Source: Nonlabens xylanidelens | GTDB lineage: Bacteria > Bacteroidota > Bacteroidia > Flavobacteriales > Flavobacteriaceae | Assembly: GCF_002934445.1 (NCBI RefSeq) | Contig: NZ_PTJE01000001.1 | Coordinates: 682,001-746,000 of the forward strand | Direction of reading: 5' to 3' | DNA: 64,000 bases | Shown here: piece by piece, positions 25,290 through 33,221 of the stretch | Numbering within the stretch: the first letter of the stretch is position 1 | How the letters are laid out: each line of letters starts with the position of its first letter | Notes under the pieces: model-generated | Database searches by the model: none | The model's input: the letters and a program-made list of their open reading frames with translations, nothing else | What the model was told of the DNA's origin: nothing | Program-made: the position numbers and the translations under genes

Positions 25290-26567
25290 ATGAAGAAGGC
25301 GATAATAATTATAGTAATACTACTAGCTTTTATAGCTATAGGCTTTTTTGGCTACCAGAAAATCGCTGGTTCTAGCGATAAAGGTGTTTCTGTAGAGGTT
25401 ATGGATGTGCAATCCATGAACATCGTAGAAACAGTAAGCGCCACTGGTAAAATAACACCAGAAGTAGAGGTAAGTATATCACCAGAAGTGCCAGGAGAGA
25501 TTATAGAATTACCTATAAGAGAAGGGCAGGCCGTAAAAAAAGGAGATTTACTCGCAAGAATAAACCCAGATTTACTACAATCTAGTGTTAGTAGGTCTAG
25601 AGCTGGTCTAGCAAATACTAGAGCAGGTTATGAGCAATCAAAAGCAACTCTTGCCGAAGCTAAGGCTAACTACCAGCGTAGTTCTACCCTTTTTGAAAAA
25701 GGCGTGATCTCACAATCAGATTTTGATACAAGCACTGCGTCTTATGAAAGAGCAAAAGCAGCAGAACGTTCTGCTTACTATTCAGTTCAAAGTGCTGGAG
25801 CGACAGTTAATGAAGCTACAGATAACTTGGGGCGTACTAGTATTTTTGCCCCTATGACAGGTACTATTTCTTTGCTAGCGGTAGAGTTGGGAGAGCGAGT
25901 AGTAGGAACACAGCAAATGGCTGGTACAGAATTACTACGCGTTGCAGACCTTTCTCAAATGGAAGTAGAGGTAGATGTAAATGAAAATGATATCGTTAAG
26001 ATAGAAGTAGGTGACAAAGCTATAGTAGAAGTAGACGCTTATCTTAAAAGACAGTTTAAAGGTGAGGTTACAGAAATAGCAAACACGGCTACAGGAACAT
26101 TAAGTGCAGACCAGGTGACTAACTTTAAAGTAAAAGTGAGAATCTTGCCAGACAGTTACAAAGAATTAGTAGAAGGTAAGAGTGAAAATTACAGTCCTTT
26201 TAAACCAGGTATGACTGCTACAGTAGATATCATAACTAGAGAAAAGAATGATGTAATCGCGGTGCCTATAAGTTCTATAGTAATCAAAAATGATACGGTA
26301 GAAAAAGCTTTCCCAGCAAAAAGTAGTGTTTCTACGAGCGATGAAAAATTTGAATGTGTATATCTAGAAGTAAATGGTAAGGCAAAATTAAGAGTAGTAA
26401 CTACAGGTATTCAAGATGATAAAAATATCGTTATACTTTCTGGTCTTGATAAAGGTGATAAAGTAATTACCGGACCTTATAGAACGGTTACCAAGACATT
26501 AAAATCTGGTAAAGCGGTTAACTCAAAGAATAACGATACTTCTAGAGAATACTCTACAGAAGAATAA
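25290..26567 (+). CDS. Periplasmic adaptor (MacA/HlyD family) 2
   Basis: This 425-residue membrane-fusion protein starts 9 bp after tolC. An N-terminal helix (about 3-22) is followed by the lipoyl segment ISPEVPGEIIELPIREGQAVKKGDLLARI and a longer helical hairpin (about 90-170) with RSSTLFEKGVISQSDFDTS. The segment IFAPMTGTISLLAVELGERVVG comes next, then barrel and C-terminal domains. It differs clearly from adaptor 1, so the operon may assemble a mixed adaptor ring or two alternative complexes (inference). It ends the export operon; tsaB starts 22 bp later. Confidence 0.9.
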   Translation: MKKAIIIIVILLAFIAIGFFGYQKIAGSSDKGVSVEVMDVQSMNIVETVSATGKITPEVEVSISPEVPGEIIELPIREGQAVKKGDLLARINPDLLQSSVSRSRAGLANTRAGYEQSKATLAEAKANYQRSSTLFEKGVISQSDFDTSTASYERAKAAERSAYYSVQSAGATVNEATDNLGRTSIFAPMTGTISLLAVELGERVVGTQQMAGTELLRVADLSQMEVEVDVNENDIVKIEVGDKAIVEVDAYLKRQFKGEVTEIANTATGTLSADQVTNFKVKVRILPDSYKELVEGKSENYSPFKPGMTATVDIITREKNDVIAVPISSIVIKNDTVEKAFPAKSSVSTSDEKFECVYLEVNGKAKLRVVTTGIQDDKNIVILSGLDKGDKVITGPYRTVTKTLKSGKAVNSKNNDTSREYSTEE

Positions 26568-26589
26568 GTAAACTAGCACATCTATCCCT

Positions 26590-27270
26590 ATGGCTTTAAT
26601 TTTATGTGTAGAAACTACCTCTACTAATTGTTCTGTTGCACTAGCGTCTGATAATGGAGGTTTTGATAATGAATATGGCATTGTCCACTGTCTAGATTTA
26701 ATAGAAGATAATAGTGATGGTTACAGCCATGGAGAACGACTGCATATTTACATAAATGAGATTTTAACACGTAATAATATCACTGCAAATGATCTAGACG
26801 GTATTGCTGTTAGTGAAGGTCCAGGTTCTTACACCGGTTTGCGTATAGGTGTGGCTACAGTAAAAGGATTGTGCTACGCTTTAAGCATACCTATGATGGC
26901 TGTGAGTACCTTAGAATCTTTAAGTAAACAAAATACCAGTTCAAATGTTTCTATCGCAATGCTAGATGCTAGAAGGATGGAGGTATATGCGGCTGTTTTT
27001 AAGGGTGTAGAACAAATAGAGCCAGTTAGTGCGGTTATATTAGATCAAGAAAGTTTTTCTCGCTTTCGCGAAAGCGGAACCGTAACATTCATCGGGACTG
27101 GTATTACTAAGTTCGAAGAGCTTATAAAAGAAGAGCAGCATACTTATACTACTTCTAATCCGACGGCACTTACCATGTGCGATCTAGCCATGGAAAAGTA
27201 TAAAAAAAGCGACACCGTAGATGTCGCTTATTTTGAACCGTTTTACCTTAAAGAATTTAAAGCAGGTTAG
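26590..27270 (+). CDS. tsaB: tRNA threonylcarbamoyladenosine biosynthesis protein TsaB
   Basis: TsaB is the non-catalytic ASKHA-fold scaffold that binds TsaD and TsaE to make t6A37 in tRNAs reading ANN codons. The 226-residue protein shows the first phosphate segment ILCVETTSTNCSVAL, the hallmark VSEGPGSYTGLRIGVATVKGLCYA (about residues 76-100) and MLDARRMEVYAAVF. A palindrome copy encodes R158-F-R-E-S162 in a loop before the FIGTGITKF strand. It lies at the end of the export operon and converges tightly (2 bp gap) with the dodecin gene. Confidence 0.95.
   Translation: MALILCVETTSTNCSVALASDNGGFDNEYGIVHCLDLIEDNSDGYSHGERLHIYINEILTRNNITANDLDGIAVSEGPGSYTGLRIGVATVKGLCYALSIPMMAVSTLESLSKQNTSSNVSIAMLDARRMEVYAAVFKGVEQIEPVSAVILDQESFSRFRESGTVTFIGTGITKFEELIKEEQHTYTTSNPTALTMCDLAMEKYKKSDTVDVAYFEPFYLKEFKAG
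27061..27076. repeat. Iterated palindrome copy 7 (inside tsaB)
   Basis: Perfect CGCTTTCGCGAAAGCG in the RFRES frame followed by GGA, exactly as in leuS (SRFRESGT in both proteins). Confidence 0.95.
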
Positions 27271-27272
27271 AA

Positions 27273-27473
27273 TTAATTAACCTCAAAAGTGATTTTTACA
27301 TTCACTCTGTATTCAGATACTTTACCGTCTTTTACCTGAGCACTTTGCTCATTTACGTAAACAGATCTTATGTTTTTCACACTTTTTGCAGCGTGTTCAA
27401 CGGCTTTATTTGTTGCCTCTTCCCAGCTAGTGTCACTGTTTGCTAATACCTCGATTACTTTTAAAACTGCCAT
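27273..27473 (-). CDS. Dodecin family flavin-binding protein
   Basis: This 66-residue protein fits dodecin: a beta strand MAVLKVIEVLANS, a helix beginning TSWEEATNKAVEHAAKSV with the Trp (W17) that stacks on flavin, then IRSVYVNEQSAQVKDGKVSEYRVNVKITFEV. Dodecins form hollow dodecamers that store or buffer riboflavin, FMN or FAD and sometimes CoA. Its stop codon faces that of tsaB across 2 bp. Upstream, toward the Nfu gene, is a perfect 24-bp palindrome. Confidence 0.9.
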   Translation of the reverse strand: MAVLKVIEVLANSDTSWEEATNKAVEHAAKSVKNIRSVYVNEQSAQVKDGKVSEYRVNVKITFEVN

Positions 27474-27483
27474 GATTGTATTT

Positions 27484-27507
27484 TTTTATGATTAATTAAT
27501 CATAAAA
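27484..27507. repeat. 24-bp AT-rich perfect palindrome between nfu and dodecin
   Basis: TTTTATGATTAA followed by its exact reverse complement TTAATCATAAAA, between the dodecin start (27473) and the Nfu stop (27518). It could be an operator for dodecin or a processing hairpin. It is not a clean terminator, because on the minus strand it runs into A's. Confidence 0.75.
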
Positions 27508-27517
27508 GATACACTTT

Positions 27518-28429
27518 TTAGCCATTTAGTGCAACAACTCTATCTATTTTACCAGGTATCATATCTTTAAGCATAGTTTCAATACCATTGCGCAAAGTCA
27601 TGGTAGAAGATGGACAGCCGCTACATGCGCCTTGTAAAATAACTCTTACCTCACCACTACTTTCTTCATAACCTTCAAAGACTATATTACCTCCATCACT
27701 TGCGACAGCTGGTTTTATATATTCATCTAGAATCTCAACTATCTTTTTAGAAATGTCATCTAGATTTTCAAATTTAGGTAGGTCTGTAGACTCTCCTTTT
27801 TCTTTTACAATAGCGGCACTTTCATGTTTTGTTTCTCCTATGGAATTACCGTTTTCAATAGATTCTCTTATGAAAGAACGCACCTCGTGAGTTACTTCGT
27901 CCCAAGAAATGACGTCATGCTTTTGAATAGAAATATAGTTTTCATCTACATAAAGCTCCTTAATAAAAGGGAATTTATATAAATCTCTCGCTAGTGTGTT
28001 TGCTTCAGTATCATTGATACTTTTAAACTCCTTGCTGTTTACAGTAAGTTTTTTATTGGCAACAAATTTCATTGCATTAGGATTAGGGGTAGCCTCTGCA
28101 TAAACAGTGACAGGCACTTTCTTTTTCTCTTGGTCTGTGGTAACTAGAGTAGCGCCACTATTGAGAAAAGTCTCAATTTGCTCTGCCACCTCTGTTTGTA
28201 CATCTGCCCATTCTACAATATCATATTTTTCTATAGCGATAAAGTTCTGTGCGATATAAACTGTTTTTACAAAAGGAAGGTAAAAAAGCTGTTGTGCTAG
28301 AGGTGATGGCTTTGCGTCATCTATATTTTTAAACTCGTAACTATGGTTTTTTACTAAGAAATGATTGCTTTCGAATTTCACAATCGATTCATTACTAGTG
28401 TTTACAACCTTAATTTGATGATTTTCCAT
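27518..28429 (-). CDS. Nfu/NifU-type Fe-S scaffold with duplicated N-terminal domain
   Basis: This 303-residue protein would carry Fe-S clusters to apo-proteins. Two copies of the Nfu N-terminal domain are visible: residues about 1-95 (YLPFVKTVYIAQNFIAIEKYDIVEW) and 108-200 (KFPFIKELYVDENYISIQKHDVISW), the second with the typical ATPNPNAMKF opening. Residues about 220-303 are the catalytic Nfu C-terminal domain with the cluster ligands CSGC in GACSGCPSS. The tandem N-domains are an internal duplication. A TATCTTTG -7 box lies just upstream (28455-28448). Confidence 0.9.
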   Translation of the reverse strand: MENHQIKVVNTSNESIVKFESNHFLVKNHSYEFKNIDDAKPSPLAQQLFYLPFVKTVYIAQNFIAIEKYDIVEWADVQTEVAEQIETFLNSGATLVTTDQEKKKVPVTVYAEATPNPNAMKFVANKKLTVNSKEFKSINDTEANTLARDLYKFPFIKELYVDENYISIQKHDVISWDEVTHEVRSFIRESIENGNSIGETKHESAAIVKEKGESTDLPKFENLDDISKKIVEILDEYIKPAVASDGGNIVFEGYEESSGEVRVILQGACSGCPSSTMTLRNGIETMLKDMIPGKIDRVVALNG

Positions 28430-28447
28430 AATTATTTTAATCTAACA

Positions 28448-28455
28448 CAAAGATA
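28448..28455 (-). promoter_or_regulatory. Putative -7 box of the Nfu gene
   Basis: On the minus strand TATCTTTG, 18 bp before the Nfu ATG; a -33 TTTG at the right distance is not evident. Confidence 0.5.
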
Positions 28456-28471
28456 AGGCGCTTAAGAAGGT

Positions 28472-28519
28472 AAAGCTTCATATAAATCAATCGATTAATT
28501 TTATGAAGCTTTTTGTTTT
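28472..28519 (+). terminator. Hairpin with T run in a divergent gap
   Basis: An 11-bp stem, AAAGCTTCATA / TATGAAGCTTT (28472-28482 / 28502-28512), followed by TTGTTTT. It is built like a terminator for rightward transcription, yet no plus-strand gene ends nearby; it lies between the divergent Nfu and PorP-like genes. The rest of the 346-bp gap holds the promoter boxes and the long leader listed separately. Confidence 0.6.
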
Positions 28520-28592
28520 ACCAATTCTGTGAGATTATAGGACAAATTTGTGATTTTATTTCATTAGTTGTTCAACATAATCCTTATAAACC

Positions 28593-28622
28593 CTTGTTCT
28601 AAAACAAAAATTTATATATTTG
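28593..28622 (+). promoter_or_regulatory. Promoter of the PorP/SprF-like gene
   Basis: CTTG (28593-28596), 18 bases, TATATTTG (28615-28622). The predicted start near 28627 gives an unusually long leader of about 150 nt before the ATG at 28776. The leader contains ACCTTGT (28625-28631) complementary to ACAAGGT (28719-28725). Confidence 0.65.
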
Positions 28623-28775
28623 AAACCTTGTCATCTAATCCTAGGTTTTTAGACGATGTTTTTCAGAAAATGCGCCCAAGCAATTCATTTGTTTCATTTT
28701 TGAAAAATCAATTAACTAACAAGGTATAAAACATTTTTAACGTTGATAACGTTAGAGAGTTACACAAAACTAAAC

Positions 28776-29777
28776 ATGAAAAAACTATTCATTTTACTAG
28801 CTATCGTTTTTAGTGGTCAGCTAGCCATCGCACAAGAAGGTGTTCCAGTTTATTTAGATTATCTAACAGATAACTATTACTTACTTCACCCTTCTATGGC
28901 AGGAGCTGCGGCATGTGGTAAAGTAAGAGGTACAGTAAGACAGCAATGGTTTGATCAAGAGGACGCGCCTAACTTACAAACGTTAAGTTTTAATACAGGT
29001 ATAGGAGAGAATAGTGGTATAGGAGCAATATTATTTAATGACAAGAACGGTTACCACTCACAAACTGGTGCTTACCTTTCTTATGCTTATCACTTACAAA
29101 TAGGTGGTGGTTTTGAAGATTTAAACAGACTTTCCTTCGGTATGAGTGCTGGTCTAGTACAAAGTAGACTAGATGAATCAGATTTTAACCTTGCAGATTT
29201 TGACCCTATTATTACAGGAGTTCTTAGAAGTGATTCTTACTTTAATGTAGATATAGGTATGTCTTACTTCTACAAAGAATTTTATGCACACTTTACTGTT
29301 AAAAATGCTCTTTTCCAAAACCGTGAAATTTATTCTGAAGGTTTTGAAAGTACTAACCAGCGTCGTTATGTTGCAACAGTAGGTTATTTATTTGCGCCAC
29401 GTAATAGTGACTGGCAGTGGGAACCTTCTGTATTATATCAACGTACGGACCGCACTGGAGAGCAATTTATGGACATAAATGCAAAGGCTTATTATGACCT
29501 TAACGATACTAGTGTTCTTTACATGGGACTTTCTTACCGTCAGAGTTTTGATGGGGCTGAGTTCTTAGATGGAACTAGCGTACAAGAACAAAACCTTTCT
29601 CTTCTTTCTCCTATTCTTGGTGTAAAGTACAAAGAGTTTACATTTGGTTATAACTACAGTTACCAGTTTGGTGATGTACAGTTTGCAAATGGAGGTTTTC
29701 ACCAGATTACCTTAGGTATCGATTTCTTATGTAGAAAAGATAGATGGAGTTGTAACTGTCCTGCGGTTAACTTATAA
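28776..29777 (+). CDS. PorP/SprF family outer-membrane protein (type IX secretion)
   Basis: This 333-residue beta-barrel protein has a signal peptide (MKKLFILLAIVFSGQLAIA|Q). The mature start, YLDYLTDNYYLLHPSMAGAAACGKVRGTVRQQW, is the PorP/SprF family signature, followed by alternating amphipathic strands. Members work with the T9SS, often in attaching or secreting particular cargo such as SprB-like adhesins. This copy is a solitary gene without porKLMN, so it is probably a paralogue dedicated to specific cargo (inference). The open frame extends upstream from a TTG, but the ATG at 28776 places the signal peptide correctly. Confidence 0.88.
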   Translation: MKKLFILLAIVFSGQLAIAQEGVPVYLDYLTDNYYLLHPSMAGAAACGKVRGTVRQQWFDQEDAPNLQTLSFNTGIGENSGIGAILFNDKNGYHSQTGAYLSYAYHLQIGGGFEDLNRLSFGMSAGLVQSRLDESDFNLADFDPIITGVLRSDSYFNVDIGMSYFYKEFYAHFTVKNALFQNREIYSEGFESTNQRRYVATVGYLFAPRNSDWQWEPSVLYQRTDRTGEQFMDINAKAYYDLNDTSVLYMGLSYRQSFDGAEFLDGTSVQEQNLSLLSPILGVKYKEFTFGYNYSYQFGDVQFANGGFHQITLGIDFLCRKDRWSCNCPAVNL

Positions 29778-29801
29778 TATTACATAAATCAATTATAATA
29801 T

Positions 29802-29832
29802 AAAAGGATAGCTTTATGGCTATCCTTTTTTT
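29802..29832 (+). terminator. Terminator of the PorP-like gene
   Basis: An 11-bp stem, AAAAGGATAGC / GCTATCCTTTT (29802-29812 / 29819-29829), with the loop TTTATG and a T tail. Confidence 0.9.
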
Positions 29833-29838
29833 GTGTTC

Positions 29839-29854
29839 CGCTTTCGCGAAAGCG
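29839..29854. repeat. Iterated palindrome copy 8 (intergenic, full 22-bp form)
   Basis: Perfect 16-mer extended by TTC on the left and GAA on the right with the shared C/G, so the palindrome covers 22 bp (29836-29857). It follows a terminator by 4 bp. Confidence 0.95.
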
Positions 29855-29910
29855 GAATAACTTTAATGCCATTACCTAAATAAAGTTTCTAGAAAGAAAA
29901 TACAACTTCT

Positions 29911-29918
29911 TACCTTTG
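29911..29918 (+). promoter_or_regulatory. -7 box abutting the methyltransferase start codon
   Basis: TACCTTTG fits TAnnTTTG and ends only 4 bases before the ATG at 29923. If used, the transcript would start at or within the start codon and be leaderless. Confidence 0.55.
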
Positions 29919-29922
29919 ACAC

Positions 29923-30465
29923 ATGATGAGAAAACTACTTAACGATGAACTAGATCGCCTTACTACAGAAGGTTTTAAAGAAAGTGATAAAACACCTTTG
30001 ATAATTGTCTTAGATAACGTGCGTAGTTTAAATAACATCGGTTCCGTTTTCCGTAGTGCAGATGCTTATCGTGTTGAAAAAATTTATTTATGTGGAATCA
30101 CTGCACAACCACCTCATAAAGACATTAGAAAAACGGCCTTAGGAGCTACTGAAACCATAGAATGGGAATATGTAGAAGATACTGTGGATATAGTAAACAG
30201 GCTCAATGAGCAAGGTTATACAACCTGTGCAATAGAACAAGCAGAGCGCTCGCAAAACCTTTATAATTTCTCACCATCAAAAGGTGATAAGGTAGCCATT
30301 GTTCTCGGTAACGAGGTAAAAGGTGTACAGCAAGAAGTAGTAGACGCATGTAAAGAAGTCATAGAACTAGATCAATATGGTACTAAACACAGTTTAAACA
30401 TATCAGTTTGTGCTGGTATTGTTATCTACGATGTCTTTAATAAGATTAGTCTGTTAAGAGATTAA
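29923..30465 (+). CDS. TrmH/SpoU family RNA 2'-O-methyltransferase
   Basis: This 180-residue SPOUT enzyme methylates the 2'-OH of a ribose in tRNA or rRNA using SAM. It has the three knot motifs: LNNIGSVFRSADAYRVEKIYLCG (motif 1, about 34-56), VLGNEVKGV (motif 2) and HSLNISVCAGIVIYDVF (motif 3). The target nucleotide cannot be told from sequence. Two in-frame ATGs open the gene (29923 and 29926); a -7 box ends 4 bp before the first. The gene overlaps nothing and is followed 14 bp later by a membrane protein gene. Confidence 0.88.
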   Translation: MMRKLLNDELDRLTTEGFKESDKTPLIIVLDNVRSLNNIGSVFRSADAYRVEKIYLCGITAQPPHKDIRKTALGATETIEWEYVEDTVDIVNRLNEQGYTTCAIEQAERSQNLYNFSPSKGDKVAIVLGNEVKGVQQEVVDACKEVIELDQYGTKHSLNISVCAGIVIYDVFNKISLLRD

Positions 30466-30479
30466 TACAGGTAGAGTAT

Positions 30480-31010
30480 ATGACTGAGAAAACTGCAAAA
30501 AGAGTTTATACTTATTCTTTATTTCTAGGTTTTGCTTTATTGTGTTGGCAAATTTTAATCTATCGTAAGACTATTGTAGATCCTAAATTATTAAGTGCTA
30601 TAGTAATCATAGCTACTATAATAGGTGTAGTTATGATATCAAGAAACTACAGTAAAATATATCCCATATATAGTGGTATAAAACTTATGTTTTTTACTGT
30701 GTTACAATCTTTAATCAGTTTTGGCTTTATCGTTTCTGGTATTTTTATTTTGATGAATTTTTATTTATCAAGTGGGCAAATAGAAATTCAACAACATACT
30801 ATTATAAGTAGATCTTCCATGTCTGGAGGGAAAAGACATAGAAATGAAAGAAAGCCAATTTTTGAAATTCAATTCAATTCGTATTATCGTAAACAGCTAG
30901 TTTTCTCACATCAATTTTATGAACGAAGAAATGAGTTCAAAATAATTGAGTTAGAAGTAAAAGAAGGTTTTTTTGGTTTTGATATTTTAGAAAATAAAAC
31001 GCTTAAATAA
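30480..31010 (+). CDS. Uncharacterised membrane protein
   Basis: This 176-residue protein is not one I recognise. It has three to four hydrophobic segments (about 11-27, 37-53 and 65-98) and a soluble basic C-terminal third (RSSMSGGKRHRNERKPIFEIQFN...), which would be cytoplasmic by the positive-inside rule. It lies 14 bp after the TrmH gene, convergent with the MutS-like gene. Confidence 0.6.
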   Translation: MTEKTAKRVYTYSLFLGFALLCWQILIYRKTIVDPKLLSAIVIIATIIGVVMISRNYSKIYPIYSGIKLMFFTVLQSLISFGFIVSGIFILMNFYLSSGQIEIQQHTIISRSSMSGGKRHRNERKPIFEIQFNSYYRKQLVFSHQFYERRNEFKIIELEVKEGFFGFDILENKTLK

Positions 31011-31072
31011 CTCGATCGTTTAAGTTAAAACTTAACGTCATTATTTGTAATGGAATATATTTTGTCTACTGT

Positions 31073-32851
31073 CTACTCATCGACAATTCCCATTTTTCTC
31101 AACAAGAAACTCGCATTCATATTAGTAGCAATACCATCTTTGAATTTGTAGTCAAAGGTGAGCTCGTCATTAGTGATGTCTGCGTCAAAGAAATAATTGG
31201 AAATGGTATCGTATTCGTTTGCTACTTCAGTAAGGCTTAAATCGTGTGTAGCGATAATTCCTGTCGCATGTTTTCTAGAGAGCTTTTCAATAAGCTTGCG
31301 AGAACCGTTAGCTTTATCCTGACTGTTAGTTCCTTTAAGAATCTCATCTAGAACAATAAAATACCGATCGGTTTCTATTTTATCAACTATATATTTAAGA
31401 CGTTTTAATTCGCTAAAGAAGTACGACTCATCATCTGTTAAAGAGTCGCTGGTTCTCATACTTGTAATAAGCTTAATCGGGCTATAAGTTGCTTCTTTAG
31501 CACGTACTGGTAAACCTACGTTAGAGAGTACTATTTTCATAGATACAGTTCGTAAGAAGGTACTTTTTCCAGCCATGTTTGCACCGGTAATGATAAAGAA
31601 CTCACCAGAGGATATATCTATGTTGTTGCCTATGGATTTGTTTGGATCTAATAAAGGATGATGTGCCTCTGTCGCTTTTAATTGAAAATCACCTGATACT
31701 ATTTTAGGATAGGTAAAGTCAGGATGGTTGTAAGCAAAGTTACCTAGCGAGCTCATTGCATCTATCTCTGCAGCGGCTTGTAACCAGTTTTCTATATGAC
31801 TCGCGTTTTCTTGTAGCCAGTTTTCTATGGTATGTACTTGTTTTAAATCCCAAAGTCCCAGACCATTTGCCATAACGCCAAAAAGCATGTTGTTTCTTTG
31901 GTCCAGTCTTCCTATGGATCTTGCTAGTTCATAAAAACGTTCTGAAGCCGGCGCTCCATCGGTTGTTATTTTTGACTTCAATTCTACTAACAATTCACTT
32001 TCAAAATTTTCATTTTCTATCGCGAGAATTAACTGACTGTACTGACTAAAAAATAATTCTAGACTACTTATGTTACCAGAAAAAGCAGTGATTCTTTTAA
32101 TGTATTTACCTGTAATTCCTAAACCTGCAAAAAACACTACAGATGGCACATAACCAGTAACTAGATCGTAGAAGTATAGAGCAAATGTCGATATACTCAG
32201 CGCTAACCATAACCAGCACAACCAGGAGAATATCTTAGGGACAAAAGGTTCATAGCCTTTTACCCATTCTAACATCGATTTGGGATTGCGTTCATTATCA
32301 AGCAATGTAGCTGTTGCCCAAAATTCTTGTCTAAAATCTACCTTGTTTGCTAGTTCTTTTACAGCGCCTTGTTTTTTCTCTATTTGAGAGATGTCGTTGC
32401 TGTTTAGTTTATGAGCAAGTGATTTAATTCCATCTTTAGTAACACTTCTATTGAGGTATTGAAATATAGACCCTGCACCGAATAAATCAATATCACGACC
32501 ATATTCATGATCTTCCGTTAGAAATTCTTTACCATCAGGGAAGCCATGAAAATCACGATCTAGAATTTGTAATTCCTTACCATTAATATCTCTTAATGCT
32601 ATTTGAAAATCGCGCTTGCGTTTTAAATTCTCATGTCTAGAAACTAAAAACAGAAAGATACCAAATATTACAAATGCTGCTAATAAGGCATATTGCCAAT
32701 AATCAAAAAGTAAATAAACGGCAGCACAACCACCTATAAATACTAGAAACCGTATCGTGCTAGATAAGCGCAATTGATTTTGTAAACGGTTGCTAGAGTC
32801 TGTAAATTGAGCAATGCGCTCGTTATAAAAGGTGTGGAGTTTTGAATCCAA
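31073..32851 (-). CDS. Membrane-anchored MutS-related ATPase
   Basis: This 592-residue protein belongs to the MutS superfamily but lacks the mismatch-binding N-terminal domain. Two membrane helices (about 32-70) and a further hydrophobic pair (about 205-245) precede a MutS core-like helical region. The ATPase domain has Walker A GANMAGKSTFLRT (about 413-425), Walker B YFIVLDEILKGTNSQD and the ATHD segment. Related proteins in Bacteroidetes are annotated as DNA mismatch repair ATPases, but a membrane anchor argues for another role. The gene is last in a six-gene cluster and begins directly after the YjbR gene. Confidence 0.85.
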   Translation of the reverse strand: MDSKLHTFYNERIAQFTDSSNRLQNQLRLSSTIRFLVFIGGCAAVYLLFDYWQYALLAAFVIFGIFLFLVSRHENLKRKRDFQIALRDINGKELQILDRDFHGFPDGKEFLTEDHEYGRDIDLFGAGSIFQYLNRSVTKDGIKSLAHKLNSNDISQIEKKQGAVKELANKVDFRQEFWATATLLDNERNPKSMLEWVKGYEPFVPKIFSWLCWLWLALSISTFALYFYDLVTGYVPSVVFFAGLGITGKYIKRITAFSGNISSLELFFSQYSQLILAIENENFESELLVELKSKITTDGAPASERFYELARSIGRLDQRNNMLFGVMANGLGLWDLKQVHTIENWLQENASHIENWLQAAAEIDAMSSLGNFAYNHPDFTYPKIVSGDFQLKATEAHHPLLDPNKSIGNNIDISSGEFFIITGANMAGKSTFLRTVSMKIVLSNVGLPVRAKEATYSPIKLITSMRTSDSLTDDESYFFSELKRLKYIVDKIETDRYFIVLDEILKGTNSQDKANGSRKLIEKLSRKHATGIIATHDLSLTEVANEYDTISNYFFDADITNDELTFDYKFKDGIATNMNASFLLRKMGIVDE

Positions 32852-33220
32852 TTAGCTGTTTTTTAAAAGTTCTTTGTCTTTGCGAGTCAGTTTTGCAACG
32901 ACTAGATTATAACTGTGATCTATCCATTGTTGCAATTCTTCTCGCGGCATATCACGGTCTGTGTATATGGTATTCCAGTGTTTTTTATTAGAATGAAAAC
33001 CACCTATTACAGTGCCATCATATTGCTCTCTTAACTCTATGGCTTTGTCAGGATCGCATTTAAGATTTATAGTTTTTTCTCCACGTTCCCATTTTTCAAG
33101 ACCAGCGAGACAAAACATCTTATTCATTACCTTAAAGACTAAGGTCACCTCGTCAAAGGGGAACTCTTCTGTAGCTCCTTTTTTAGAAAGACAGTAGTCC
33201 CTAAGTTGGTCTATTTCCAT
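32852..33220 (-). CDS. MmcQ/YjbR family protein
   Basis: This 122-residue protein fits the YjbR/MmcQ (CyaY-like fold) family of proposed DNA-binding proteins: MEIDQLRDYCLSKKGATEEFPFDEVTLVFKVMNKMFCL, then GGFHSNKKHWNTIYTDRDMP and the helical end. The function is not established. The stop codon is immediately next to the start of the MutS-like gene, and the DUF4230 gene lies 1 bp upstream. Confidence 0.88.
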   Translation of the reverse strand: MEIDQLRDYCLSKKGATEEFPFDEVTLVFKVMNKMFCLAGLEKWERGEKTINLKCDPDKAIELREQYDGTVIGGFHSNKKHWNTIYTDRDMPREELQQWIDHSYNLVVAKLTRKDKELLKNS

Positions 33221-33221
33221 C

